Below are positions 34,601 through 45,104 of a stretch of DNA of 64,000 nucleotides, one piece after another; the stretch's first letter is position 1, and every line of letters begins with the position of its first letter. The notes beneath the pieces are model-generated. The model worked only from the letters and a program-made list of their open reading frames with translations, had not been told where the DNA came from and searched no databases. The position numbers and the translations under genes are program-made. This DNA comes from Rutstroemia sp. NJR-2017a BVV2 (taxonomy: Eukaryota; Ascomycota; Leotiomycetes; Helotiales; Rutstroemiaceae): positions 558,001-622,000 of the forward strand of contig NJPS01000022.1 in assembly GCA_002946415.1 (NCBI GenBank). Direction: 5' to 3'.

Positions 34601-35264
34601 CGAAGAGTCTTCAAAAACCGGTCAAGATACTGGTAGTGGAAGCGGAAGCAGATCTGGCGTAGAAGATGGCCTTGGAAACAATCATGGTGTTTTCTTCGAC
34701 GTCGATGCCATCCGCGCCGAACTCGCCTCAGAACACATGGAAGTCAAAGAACTAAAATCCACACTTCCACCCATGAAGTTGAACCTAGCTTCAGGAAGCA
34801 ACAACAGCAACCCTTCCAGTCCACGTGACTCCTTACGACCAACCAAAAGCGGAGATCCAAGCAGCACTCTCAAAACCTACAACTACCACTCTCCCGCGCA
34901 CTCGCCCCGACCCTCCAACGGTGCTTTCTCACATTCACATTCATACACTAATTCTAACTCGCATTCGCGGTCCTCGCTACACTCTAACTCGTATCATGCG
35001 CATCCTATGCCGGAAGAAGAGCTGGAGATGACGTTCGATACTGCGTATCGTAGTCCTCCTACCTCGGCGACTACTTCGCATGCTCATCTGCCGCCATCGC
35101 GATCGAATGTCGAGGTTGCGGAGCAGAGACCGGAGTTGAAGAGCGCGAGTACGACGCCTGTGGGGTTGGGGCTCGCGGGTTATGTGCCGGAGAGAAATGC
35201 GTGGGCGGATGATGATGAGGATGAGTTTGGGGAAGAGAAGGAGATGACGATGACTTTTGCATAG
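31647..35264 (+). CDS. DUF726 / TMCO4-like membrane protein with alpha/beta-hydrolase fold
   Basis: Two exons (31647-33788, 33840-35264) give 1188 residues. The first 250 residues are acidic and disordered. A helical region (SSMVAQVESIAAKK..ATKMWSQKMMVRLYAHMEIS) and LRWTVLCDLFLTLIADS precede two long Gly/Ala-rich membrane segments (MMGLATVGGSLVIGLSAGLL and the following stretch). Then comes the hydrolase-like core: NLIITVSGWM, a nucleophile-type motif FVGYSLGSRV and the segment LFGSPIVAKQ, with NDWILGYLFR further on. This is the DUF726 family (human TMCO4, yeast YFL034W/Mil1). The enzymatic activity is not established. The tail is Ser/His-rich. The intron sits between ATE and ALTQGLQQ, in phase 0. 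Confidence 0.9.
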
Positions 35265-35920
35265 ATGGATGGGGGTGGATGGGGAGATGTGGTAGGGGAA
35301 GGGGGGTTTTTCATTCGGTTATATACTTTTTGGAGGAGGCGAGAGGTTGGAACTTTTGGATGATGGACGATGATCGATGGGATGGGATGGGATGGGATGG
35401 GATAAGAAGGGATAAGATTACATAGCGTATAGCAAGTTATTGTGCATACAGAAATGAATGTACAGGTTCAAGGATAAGTAACTAGGATGATGGGCGACGT
35501 GGATAGCAAGCAGTAGACGAAGGGACGAGTGCCCTCTAGTGGGATGGAATATGGAGCTTCGTTGGTATTATAATAAGATTGTTGTTTCTGCACTTTTCGC
35601 TCTTCTTTCCTATATACGCTTTTTACACTGAGGATCTCCATCCGTTCTTCGTTACGTTTATATTGGGTTTCTGTTTGTTGTCTAAAGTCGCTGTTTCTGC
35701 ATCGGGCGAGAGGAGCATTTGGGTGTATTTTATGGGCGAATTTGGTGGTGTTGATATAAAATATATAAGTAGAGCGGTCCTGTACGGTCGATAGATTTAG
35801 GTTTTTCAAATCAACTCTTTTTATGATTGATGCTCTATCTACCTCTGTGAGCCTTTACTGCTCCTGTCTGAAGACTAAGTTGACTGATATTCCATCTTCT
35901 TCCTTCTTGTGAATATCCAA
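35265..35920. other. convergent 3' region with a GGGAT microsatellite
   Basis: Lies between two genes ending towards each other. A GATGG/GGGAT run occupies 35376-35403. Open frames on both strands are of biased composition only. No RNA gene is seen. Confidence 0.5.
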
Positions 35921-36895
35921 TCAAATGAGGTTCTTCCCGTCAAAATAAGTATAAGTCATGGCTTCTAGGTCGATGTCTTTGAAGTGACGAATCTGTGTGT
36001 GGAGATTCACATGATCAGTAATTCTCTCATCTTACCAAACCCTCATCTTATGCTATGAAGCAAGTCAAGGGAGAGGGAAACATACATTAATAGCCACGAT
36101 ATCCTTCCTGGGATCTGGCTCCTTGTGTGCAGTGCCTAGGTCAATCATTATGCTGCTGCCGCAGTTTTTGCAGAACTTATGCTCGTGCATTTTGGAACCG
36201 AAGCGGTAGGAGGAGAGGTTGGAGGCGGAGTCTAGGGGGAGAAAGGGTGGTTAGATTGGGTTGGTTAGGAGTGGGGGAAGGGGGTGGGGTTGAGGGGGAA
36301 GAACAATGGGATGTTTGAGAGGGAAAACTGGAAAAGGAGCTAGTGGAAGAGGTTGAATAGAGGTAGTGGATGCTGAAGGTGGGTGGAGGGGAAGGGAGCA
36401 AGGTAGAAGTGAGGAGTAAATGAGAGAGCATGGATTAGGAAGGGAAGATAAACTAATGTCCATACCGGGAGAGAACTTAATATCTGAACGCATGGGATAG
36501 ACCAAGAGGTAGCCGTTCCGCGTGCAAATGGAACAGCTGCAGGAGTTGACCGGATATTTGGGAAAGGGGAATTTGAGGGTTACCGAGAACTAGGGGAAGG
36601 ATATGACGTTAGTTAGCTATTCGAATAGTGGTCTCTGTGAACGAATGATTGCATTTGAGCGCATCTTAGCTACCAAGTGAGATATATAATGTCACAAAGT
36701 AGTGAAACTCCAAACCATTCACCATGGGTGATTGGCAAGACTGATGTGGGAAAAGGTGCTTGTACTCACAGCCACAGCACCACAGTGACAAGATGCATCG
36801 TGAGTCGTCCGCTCTTCTGGTGAAGTCTCTTCGACATATTTGAGGATATTAACGTCGAGCGTTTGATAGGCAGTAGTGACAGTCTTAGCCGACAT
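35921..36895 (-). CDS. GFA/CENP-V family zinc protein
   Basis: Four exons (36895-36770, 36589-36466, 36231-36086, 35992-35921) give 155 residues. All the zinc-binding cysteines of the glutathione-dependent formaldehyde-activating (GFA) family are seen: CHCGAVA in exon 1, CSCSICTRNGYL in exon 2 and CKNCGSS in exon 3, followed by INIRHFKDIDLE at the end. The family fold carries one structural and one active-site zinc and, in Gfa, promotes the addition of formaldehyde to glutathione. Many fungal members have unknown substrates. The first intron falls directly after the CHCG motif. The start at 36895 is the first ATG in frame after the leader. An upstream in-frame extension (to 37021) is possible but looks like 5' leader. 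Confidence 0.88.
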
Positions 36896-37798
36896 CTCGT
36901 CTAGTGATAGATGGGAGTTTGGAGGAGATCGATTTAGGATAGGTCTGAACACTTTAGCCTCCGTGCTTCCTAGCTTGCTGTCTTTATACCCCCAAATCCG
37001 ACAATAAAAACCTACGGACACTAAAAACGGAAGTGGATCGAACGTTGTGGAATGGATAAGGGTGCTGCTCAGCTTCGGCCTTCGGCGGGGGAATACCGTT
37101 CCTTGAGTGGATACGGACTTAATTGATGCAAGAAAGACGTCGTGTAACTATCATATTTATTGTTAAGGTTTGGTTGGTAGGGAATTGTAAGAGTATCGCG
37201 ATATAGTAGGAATATAGCCGGAGTCTAAACGCAGGGTCCTAATTGAAGACAAACTAGTTGCTACTGATCTCTTTTCCTTATTGCCATTCCTTATAATAGG
37301 ATCCTCAGGGCGGAAGCCCCGCTCCTCGCTCGATTAGCCTCCGCTCCCCCTCTTATGCGGGTAATTAACGCCCGAAACCTGGAATCCCTTCTTATACCCC
37401 CTGACATGTAACTATCATATTTATATACTATTACCAGCATCGGTTGACTTGTTCACTTGTAGATTTTTATATATTACTCTACTAGGTTAATATAGCTCAA
37501 TGCGTAATTGAGATTACGAAATTATACCAGATGAATCCTTATCACATAGTAGGCCTAAAGTTTGATATAGTTTGAGCTAGAACTACGGCACTTAAGTATT
37601 GAACAGCGGACTTTGTCGTTCTCATCCCTGCTGCCGATCAGTTGATAATTACGATTGCCCCGAAATTCGGTGGGGTGCCGGATCGAATTCCGGAGGAGAC
37701 ATCATCTGGACTTGTTTTGCCGCCAAGGCTTCGAAGGTTCACAGCTTTACTCCGTATAAGACTTGTGAGTATCATCCAATTGAGTCGCAGTGAACAAC
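36896..37798. other. divergent intergenic region with a probable retroelement remnant
   Basis: Between the GFA and CLYBL-type genes. It contains the direct-repeat pair described separately (37143-37424). A TACTCCGTA palindrome-type motif lies 43 bases before the CLYBL ATG (37747-37755). No coding segment is supported. Confidence 0.45.
37143..37424. repeat. exact 18-bp direct repeats 264 bp apart, possible solo-LTR or MITE remnant
   Basis: TGTAACTATCATATTTAT occurs at 37143 and again at 37407. The interval has a GC-rich core (GGGCGGAAGCCCCGCTCC) in otherwise AT-rich sequence, a look common to LTR fragments that begin TGT. No coding or terminal CA end is clear, so the assignment stays open. 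Confidence 0.4.
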
Positions 37799-38944
37799 AT
37801 GTCCTTGAATTCAGCGGCTTCCGTCCTTAGACGGGCTCTTCTTTATGGTAAGCTTAGTCTGGTCAATTCAAACCAAGCCAGTCCTGACTATCATGCAGTA
37901 CCTTCTTCGTCACCTAAGTTCCTGGAGAAGTCTCGGGGACTAAAGGTCGATACTGTTGCGTATGATCTTGAGGATTCCGTGACTTTGGGGAATAAGGAGA
38001 TGGCGAGGAAGAATATTGTCGACTTTTTGGGTGGTGAGAGGCCGAAAGATGTTGGGGAGTATGTATACTTCACATCCCCTCCCTTTCATGGAGGGACTGC
38101 ATTCCGCTCTTGGGTTTGTTGTTTCATCCGATGGAAGAAGTGTTGCTGAGGTTTATGCATATACTAATTGCAATACCACCATAGACTAGCCGTACGTATA
38201 AACTCAGTATCATCCGGACTCGCCCTCCAAGACCTCACCCAAGTCCTTAAAAGTCGCCATCTCGACACCCTCGTAGTACCCAAAGTAAACTCAGCATCCG
38301 ACCTCCATTTCATAAACGACATTCTCCGGCACAGTCTCCCATCTCGGCATCCATCAACTCCATCACCAGACTCCAACCCAGTCAAAATTCTAGCCCTGAT
38401 CGAATCCGCTCAATCTATCCTCAACCTCTCTCAAATATGTGCTGCCTCTCCTTACCTTCACGGTCTCATCTTCGCAGCTGAAGACTTCTCCCTCGATCTT
38501 AATATCACGCGCACACCAGGCCTGGATGAGTTTCTCTACGCAAGAAGTCATATCGCGACATGTGCACGTGCGTTTAATCTTCCTTCTACCATTGATCTAG
38601 TCTGCACGTCGTATCGTGGGGAGGAAGGCCAGAAACGGTTGCAGGAGGAAAGTCTACAGGGGAAGGGTTTGGGGTTTAATGGGAAACAGTGCATTCATCC
38701 GTCTCAAGTTGATATAGTGCAGAAAGCGTTTGCGCCAGGGGAACAGGAGGTAGAGTGGAGTGTTCGAGTGGTGATAGCGGATGAGAAGGCGGATAGGGGA
38801 GGGAGGGGCGCGTGGACGTTGGATGGGAAGATGATTGATATGCCGGTGGTTGGGAAGGCGAAGGAAGTGGTTAAGAGGGCAGAACTGTGTGGTTTTGATA
38901 TTGAGGGGTTGAAGGAAAAGTGGAAAGAGCAGGAGCCGGAGTGA
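37799..38944 (+). CDS. CitE/HpcH-HpaI family lyase, CLYBL-like
   Basis: Three exons (37799-37847, 37899-38058, 38185-38944) give 322 residues. After a short leader (MSLNSAASVLRRA) comes LLYVPSSSPKFLEKS, the usual start of the CitE fold. The metal and acyl-CoA motifs follow: VAYDLEDSVTLGNKE, AVRINSVSSG, LVVPKVNSASDL, ILALIESAQSILNL and GLIFAAEDFSLDL, then GKQCIHPSQVDI. The family cleaves citryl-, malyl- or citramalyl-CoA type substrates with Mg2+. Human CLYBL degrades citramalyl-CoA in mitochondria. The leader is short and Arg-poor, so targeting is uncertain. The true ATG is at 37799; the longer frame begins only with GTG. The substrate is inferred from the family only. Confidence 0.88.
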
Positions 38945-39792
38945 TGCGTGTCCTGTGTAGGCATATGTCTGAGAATGATGGATGTACCTCTAAGCGTGCC
39001 ATGAAAGGGTGGATGCTTCCGCTCGTTGATCATGCAAATATTGTTCGAGCTCATGATCTGGTGCCCCATTTGCTATTGATACAATTCACAACCAAAGTCT
39101 CTATTTGTAAGGCGAACCTATGGTTAGATGGTAAAAACAAGCCTCGAAGTGTGCATCCCATTCACCTACACGGACCTAGGAGGTATATAGAAGCAGCCGT
39201 GCGGGACAGTGTCAATCGTTAAGATAGACTACAGAATAAGATATCATCTAAATGCTTTATATGGTTCAAATATGGCGAATACCAGCAATGATATAACTGA
39301 GTGACAACCTCGAAATATAAAGCAACCAAATCTTAGGAAATGGTTTATACTTCCCCTCATCAGATCAAGAGATACCAGTGTCTGGCATGCAGAGTCATCA
39401 TGATGCAGGATGTGGAAAGTAAGATTGGGATGGTGAGTGAGAGGGATTTGATTTCTTACGCAAAAGGAAAAATCCCATTTCTTGAATTAAGAGCATAGTA
39501 TGAATGTATGCATTCATATCTACATATCATGAGATGCCGTTCACCGCAATATCATTGGCAGGCTGTGGAAAGAACAACCCATTCGGCCCTCATAGCAACC
39601 ATAAAAGCAACGCAAAGTCGTCAGTCATAAAGCCATAGATATTCCTATCCCCAAACGAAAGAAGAGCAGCGATTGCACACTCCCAGTACCAGTGAGCCAT
39701 CAATCCATAATATACCCACTCCACTGTCCCAACACGTTTGATGAGAAGAAAGAATGAGAAGTAAGGATCCAAGACTATGTAGGACTAGGCGG
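38945..39792. other. convergent 3' region, no gene seen
   Basis: Between the ends of the CLYBL-type gene and the dioxygenase gene. AT-rich towards 39250-39560, with ordinary sequence elsewhere. The open frames are short and without domain features. Confidence 0.5.
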
Positions 39793-41524
39793 TTAGAAGA
39801 CGGTGAAACCGGGGCCGGGCTCCATGTACTCCTCTCCCTCAGCCTCACGTTTAGATTTGGAAGCAGGGTCAAAGTAAGGGCGCTCGCCAATACCGACACA
39901 GCGCTGGCCAGTGCGCAGTCCGTTTCCATCATAGTCGTAGGTAGCGGCATGGTAGGTAGAGCGGTTGTCCCAGATTGCTTTATTCCGTGTTAGCTCGGCG
40001 GATAGGAGTCTGGAAGGGCTTACCAAGGTCATTCTTGTTGTTCCACTTGAAGCGGACTTGGAGGTCGTGGTTCTCAGTAACCATGCGGAGGAATTCAGTC
40101 AGGAGGTGGGAGCTCTCACGCTCAGTGAGGCCGTTAATGTGTTGGACGTGATGGCCGAAGGCAAAGACGGTCTTCCAGCCAGTGACTGGGTTGGTGCGAA
40201 TGACTGGGTGCTCGGTGGAGAGCTCGGTACCAACATTCAATGGAGATCCACGTGGAGAATCATAGAGTTTAAATTTGTGGTCCTTGGCGGCTTGAGTGAA
40301 GAGTGGTTGGGCATAAGTTGCAGTAAGTCCGTCAAGGAACTTCTGGTAGGCTGGGGAGAAGCGGTCATAGACCTCATACCCGGAGGCCCAGAGTGTATCT
40401 GTATGGTCTGTTAGCACCCGTCAAATTGAAATGTGCGGACATTTCAAAGCTTGGTAGATCAGGAGCTGTGAAGCGGCTAGACAATGAAATACTTAGAAAA
40501 GTTAACATGCAGCCAAAACAGTAATCATAGCTTTGAGTGCGGAAACAAGCCAGAGATCGAAACATATGAATGCTGGTCAAGTTTGCTCCACGTAGATACG
40601 CAATCTAGGACGGCTTTGGGATGTATGATCATAGCTGAGAAATTAAAACAAGAGAACTAACCACCACCAAGAACCGGGAGATCAGTAAGCTTCAAGATAG
40701 CATAATCGGATGGAACAGGCTCAAAGGTGATATCAGAGTGCCAGCCTTTATTGAGGGACTGCTTCTTCTTATGATGCTCGGTCTGGCGATCAGTAAAGAT
40801 CTTGGTAGCAAGATCGTTACTAATAACGCTGATCTCGTCATCCTTGTTGCATTGAAAGGATTTGTTCGAAATTGGATGGATGTGCATAGTAGAATCGATT
40901 GGCTTTCCAGTTAATTCACCGAGCTTTCTGTAGTAAACGGGAGTAAGTAATTTCTGAAGAGGAAGAGTCAAGACATCGACTCCCGAAACATTAAATAAAA
41001 AGTAAAGGATTATTCATAGTTTATCTCGCAATTCCCTTATCAGCCCAGGATATGAAATATTTGCTTCATGAATGCTTACTGGCAGAGCTCCTTCTGAAGG
41101 TCATTGGTGAGGTCATCCTGGGCGCGGAAGAACACAACGCCACGTTGGGAAACTGATTAAAGTCAGTAGTTGTCTTAAGGCTAGATATGTGGGAAGGAGA
41201 GAAGTGGATTTGGGGAGGAGCGGTTGCATGAATGGAGTCCAGAACCAAAAGCAAATGTAAGAACTTACCAGTAACAGCAAGATCACGAATGAGCTCCTCA
41301 GAGTTGGGATCCCGCAGCCATTCAGCGAGGTTGGCCTTGGGGAACTCCTTGCCAATGATGGGGGTCAAGTCAAAGGACTGATACTTATCAAGAGCACCAG
41401 TGAGTTTCATAGGAGTCTTGATGAGCTTGGCAGGAGCAGTCTGTTGAGAGACAATCTCCTGAGCCTTGTCCTTCAAGCCATGAAGAGAGGCCGTGGGGTA
41501 AACTTCAATTGCTGATGGAGCCAT
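39793..41524 (-). CDS. TauD-type Fe(II)/2-oxoglutarate dioxygenase
   Basis: Five exons (41524-41269, 41152-41080, 40927-40662, 40398-40024, 39977-39793) give 384 residues. The iron-binding facial triad is visible: GWHSDITFE supplies His and Asp, and STYHAATYDYDG the second His. GLRTGQR supplies the Arg that holds 2-oxoglutarate. The segment GVVFFRAQDDL and KLGELTGKP in the N-terminal half are typical of taurine/sulfonate dioxygenases. These enzymes hydroxylate sulfonates or related small acids to free sulfite; fungal members also act on other substrates. No signal peptide. The acceptor for exon 3 was fixed by phase among several nearby AG sites. The role in sulfur scavenging is inferred from the family. 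Confidence 0.9.
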
Positions 41525-42077
41525 TGTGAAGTTGTTGCATATATAGCTGATGGGTTTGTTTGTATAAGTGGATGTATTATTTTTGTATCAAAGGAAGATA
41601 GGTAAAGAGTAAAGATACTATTGAAAGAAGATATGAAATGTACCAGAGGGTATATATAGGAAGAGGATTTCTGGTCAAGGAGGTAAATCGCCCGAAGGTG
41701 CGGGGAAGCAGAGGCTAATCAGCCGGCGAGCGGGCTTCTTATCTTAATACACCAGTCATAATCATAAAGGAGGCAGAAAAAAGAAAGAGATCTTCATGCT
41801 GCCAGTCTGTATAAGCAGTATGCATTTAACCCAGTCCGCCGGCCACACTGGCTGGCATTTAAGCTATACTGAGATTTTGATAGGGTCGGCATTTAAAAGC
41901 TCCGTAGAGCGCACGGACATTGAATGACAAACTTTGTTCTAATAATAATCTTTCCGATAATAGAGCTAGCAGGTACCTATAGCTTCAGTGGATCTCCAAA
42001 CAATCAAGCCATCAACCTTCCTTATATTAAAAAAGATTACTATTCACAAAATCAGAACCAAATCCCCAACCGCACAA
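41525..42077. promoter_or_regulatory. divergent promoter region between the dioxygenase and TLS1 genes
   Basis: No gene is seen. It holds the 5' leader of the dioxygenase and a patch of SCCGGC-type sequence (CAGTCCGCCGGCCACACTGG near 41834). AT-rich near 41570-41650. Confidence 0.45.
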
Positions 42078-43389
42078 ATGACATCTCCCATACCCCCACC
42101 CAACCCCGATCCAATCCCTCTCTTCCGCCCCTCCAAAAAGCGCAAAATCTACCGCCAACGCACCGACGCCGATGCCGACACCGAAACACACCCGGAACCA
42201 TCCAGCACCCCCAAACCCACGCAGCAAAGTCTCGACGAACTAATCGCATCCGTGAACCCCGCAGCCGAATCCGCAAGCCCCGATGCTGACGGCGAAGAAA
42301 TCGACATTAGCAGCGTTCTGCGCCTGCGAAAACAGCGCAAGAAGATCGGGGGCGTTGGATTTACAGCCGAGAGAACAGGCGCGCACAGCGCTGAGGAAGC
42401 TGGGGAAGAAGGAGCATTAGTGAGAATCGAAGATGGCGAGGGCGCCGGGACAGAAGTAGAGACGGAGGGGGGGATGCGCAGGTTTGCGCCGCAGATGGGG
42501 GTTTTGGGGAATGCGGCTGTGGATAAACATATGTGAGTTTTTCTACATCTACGACTACTCCCTTGGAGGGGCAGCTTGTTTGTATTCGGGGATGTGTGAC
42601 TAATGGGGAAAGGATGGCGTATATAGAAGGGAAACTGGCGCGACAAAATCCAGGGTCTAAGTCTCTTTCTGGCGCCCAGGATATCAATCCGTCTACTCAG
42701 ACTCAGTCTACGACCAGCACCAACGCCAGCAAACCCAAAGAAATCGTCCGCGCCCCCACTACCAATGGACAGCTTCTAGAAATCGACTTGGGTGAAGAAG
42801 CCCGTCGCCGCAACATGGAGCGCACGGAGATGGCGCGCCGCCGTGCGCAAGGAGAAGTACTTGAGGGTGTGGATGAGGAAGGCGGAGATCCGAAGAAGAA
42901 AGCTAGGCTGGGGAAAGATGGGAAGCCGCGACGGTGGCGCAAGAGGAGGGGCAGTGATGATGTGCAGAGGGATATGCTTGTGGAGGAGATATTGAGGGAG
43001 AATAGACGTGAGTTTCTCCTCCTCCTTATACTTTCTAAACCATCCCCTCCCATCCCACCTTCCCCATCCCCAAGGAGAACTAACCCCCTATAGTCGACCT
43101 CTACGAGCCCGCACCCAGCAGCGTCCTCCCCGACAACCCCACCAACAACGACGACACGCTCGCGGACCTCTTCCGCAAAGACTGGGAAGACGCGGCGTCG
43201 TTCACGGCGGCGCAGCGGCAGCAGCAGCAGGCTGCGGCCGCGGCGAAGAAGAATAAGAGCGGGGGTGGGGCGGCCGATAAGGCGAAGACGGAGGAGGAGA
43301 TGTATATGAAGGGGCCGAAGCTGGGGGGTAGTAGGAGCGCGAGAGCGGCGATGCGGGAGATGATGTTGGCGAAGAAGAAGAAGTTTTAG
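42078..43389 (+). CDS. TLS1: TLS1/C9orf78-like spliceosome-associated protein
   Basis: Three exons (42078-42532, 42613-43007, 43094-43389) give 381 residues. The N-terminal region holds FRPSKKRKIYRQR and ISSVLRLRKQRKKIGGVGF, the highly conserved element of the HCA59/C9orf78 family. After VLGNAAVDKHMMAYIEGKLA follow basic segments (GKPRRWRKRRGSDD) and the conserved MLVEEILRENR block. The C-terminus ends GSRSARAAMREMMLAKKKKF. Fission yeast Tls1 and human C9orf78 bind the spliceosomal helicase Brr2 and tune splicing of selected introns. Proteins of this family are mostly disordered, as here. The first intron falls between KHM and MAYIEG, and the phase is exact. Confidence 0.88.
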
Positions 43390-43967
43390 GTGGTTGGGTT
43401 GATGAGGGGTGGGGTTGAGGAGGGAGAGGGGAAGAGAGGGGGGAAGAGGTGTTGGAAGTGAGGAGAGAGAGAGAGGAAGAAGGTTTGCATGTTTAGATTG
43501 GTGTATAGATGCTTTCTTGGGGGAATAAATTTTCAATTTGGGAAGCGGACAGACGATGCGGAGACGGAAGCAGAGCGGTTCTAAAGCGTAATCTGCTCAT
43601 TATGATTGCAATTGATTCATCTACATGGAGATGTCTTATCCAACCAACTGCTGGTGCATTACATCAACTACATCAACAACATATAGTCTTGGGTATCCAT
43701 CCTCGCGTCCTCCAACCACCTATCCTTCAAAAGTAAGATACAGGAATAAAAGTTGAGTAAAGCCAACCATAATAGAGAAGTATTGATGAGAAGAAGAAAA
43801 TATCATCAACGCCGTCCTGTTCGCTAATTCGTATGCAGACGTGGCGTAGCTTCTCCTTTTCCGTTATCTATCCGTCCATCCATTCCGTTACCTCCATCCA
43901 TTCCATTACATATCTCAAGATATCCGTAACCCAGTCGTCCGTGTCTCCATTACCCCAACCCACAAAA
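43390..43967. other. convergent 3' region, no gene seen
   Basis: Lies between the ends of the TLS1 and metallo-beta-lactamase-fold genes. Purine-rich near 43400-43480, pyrimidine-rich near 43830-43967. No RNA gene is recognised. Confidence 0.5.
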
Positions 43968-45104
43968 TCAACACACCTCCCCAATATTCCTCACCCCTCC
44001 CATCTCCTCACCATCCTCACTCCCCCCCAAACTGACCGCCCTCCCCATCCCAAACAGCTCCAAACCCTGCACCAGCCGAACCTCCTCCCCGGTCCCTAGC
44101 ACCAGTACCTCGGGGCCCATCCTCCGCTCGGGAAACTTGTCACTGCGTGGACTAACCACGCTCTCTACCTCCTCGCGCTCCCACTTCCGGCTCTTGATGC
44201 TCCAGCTCGCGAAGCCGGTTGTAACTTTGTCGCCGTCGTGGGCGGAGATCCACGTCTTGGCGCACAGGTTCTGGGCGATCTCGAGACCGCCCGGGAAGCC
44301 CGAGATGATGTTGCCGCCGAGATACCACGGGTTGGAGATGCGGTCGAAGGCGTGCAGGAGGGAGGTTAGTGGGAGGGCGGCTTCCGAGATGAGGTGAGAG
44401 GTTGCGTAGGGGGCGATGGTGCGGTAGGTGCAGCCGTGGGGTGAGAAGATGACGGAGAGGGCGCGGTCGGAGATGCTGGAGAAGATGGATTGGAAGGAGT
44501 GTGGGGATGAAGGGGGGGTGAGTTGAGAGTTCGGGTACTGGTGGTTGGTGGAGGGTGGTCGGTAGGTTATGCCGATAGCGTTGTGCAGGCCGGTTAAGTC
44601 GTTCTTTTGCGGGAGAAATGCTACGGTAACTTCGCCTGGGGTGCCATTTGGTGTAGTGGCTGGAACGGGAATTCTTTGGACTGTTTCTTTTTGGCGTAGG
44701 CGTGGATCTTCCCACCGTTTGAGTGGTATCACTTTCGATGTGTCAAAATACTTCCATCGCTTTATGGTCTTTGCTGCTCCTGGCTCCGCGAGTATGAGCG
44801 TCTTTCCACTATTCGACGGTAGTTGTTTCAGTGTGGCTTCATGGCAATGGTCGGTTTTATCCTGACTTATAACCACAAGATCAGGCTCGGGTAGGTCTTG
44901 AAGTGAAGAGACACACGAAGGTGTCTTGAGAGTTGAGATGGAGAATTTTGGGTGGAATATCTTTGAAGGACCCGATAACCAAGGGTCGAGGAGGATTGTG
45001 AAAGCATTCGAGCTCTGTCCTGGCGTAGGTGGGAAGGGAGCAATAGGCTCGAAGGTAAGGAGGAACGAAGCATCCGAGTTGAGATGCTTAACCGTCAAGG
45101 ACAT
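43968..45104 (-). CDS. metallo-beta-lactamase-fold protein, fungal family with altered metal site
   Basis: This is a single-exon gene of 378 residues. The start MSLTVKHLNSDASFLLTF is the family opening; a longer frame exists but only from a TTG codon, so the ATG at 45104 is used. The fold is recognised by ILLDPWLSG and DLVVISQDKTDHCHEATLKQL. In the standard HxHxDH motif the first two histidines are replaced: here the motif reads QDKTDH. Later segments include VIPLKRW, VTVAFLPQKNDLT, VIFSPHGCTY and NPWYLGGNIISGF. The family is common in ascomycetes and without an agreed function. Whether a metal is bound at all is in doubt. The C-terminus is Gly/Glu-rich. Confidence 0.82.
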   Translation of the reverse strand: MSLTVKHLNSDASFLLTFEPIAPFPPTPGQSSNAFTILLDPWLSGPSKIFHPKFSISTLKTPSCVSSLQDLPEPDLVVISQDKTDHCHEATLKQLPSNSGKTLILAEPGAAKTIKRWKYFDTSKVIPLKRWEDPRLRQKETVQRIPVPATTPNGTPGEVTVAFLPQKNDLTGLHNAIGITYRPPSTNHQYPNSQLTPPSSPHSFQSIFSSISDRALSVIFSPHGCTYRTIAPYATSHLISEAALPLTSLLHAFDRISNPWYLGGNIISGFPGGLEIAQNLCAKTWISAHDGDKVTTGFASWSIKSRKWEREEVESVVSPRSDKFPERRMGPEVLVLGTGEEVRLVQGLELFGMGRAVSLGGSEDGEEMGGVRNIGEVC

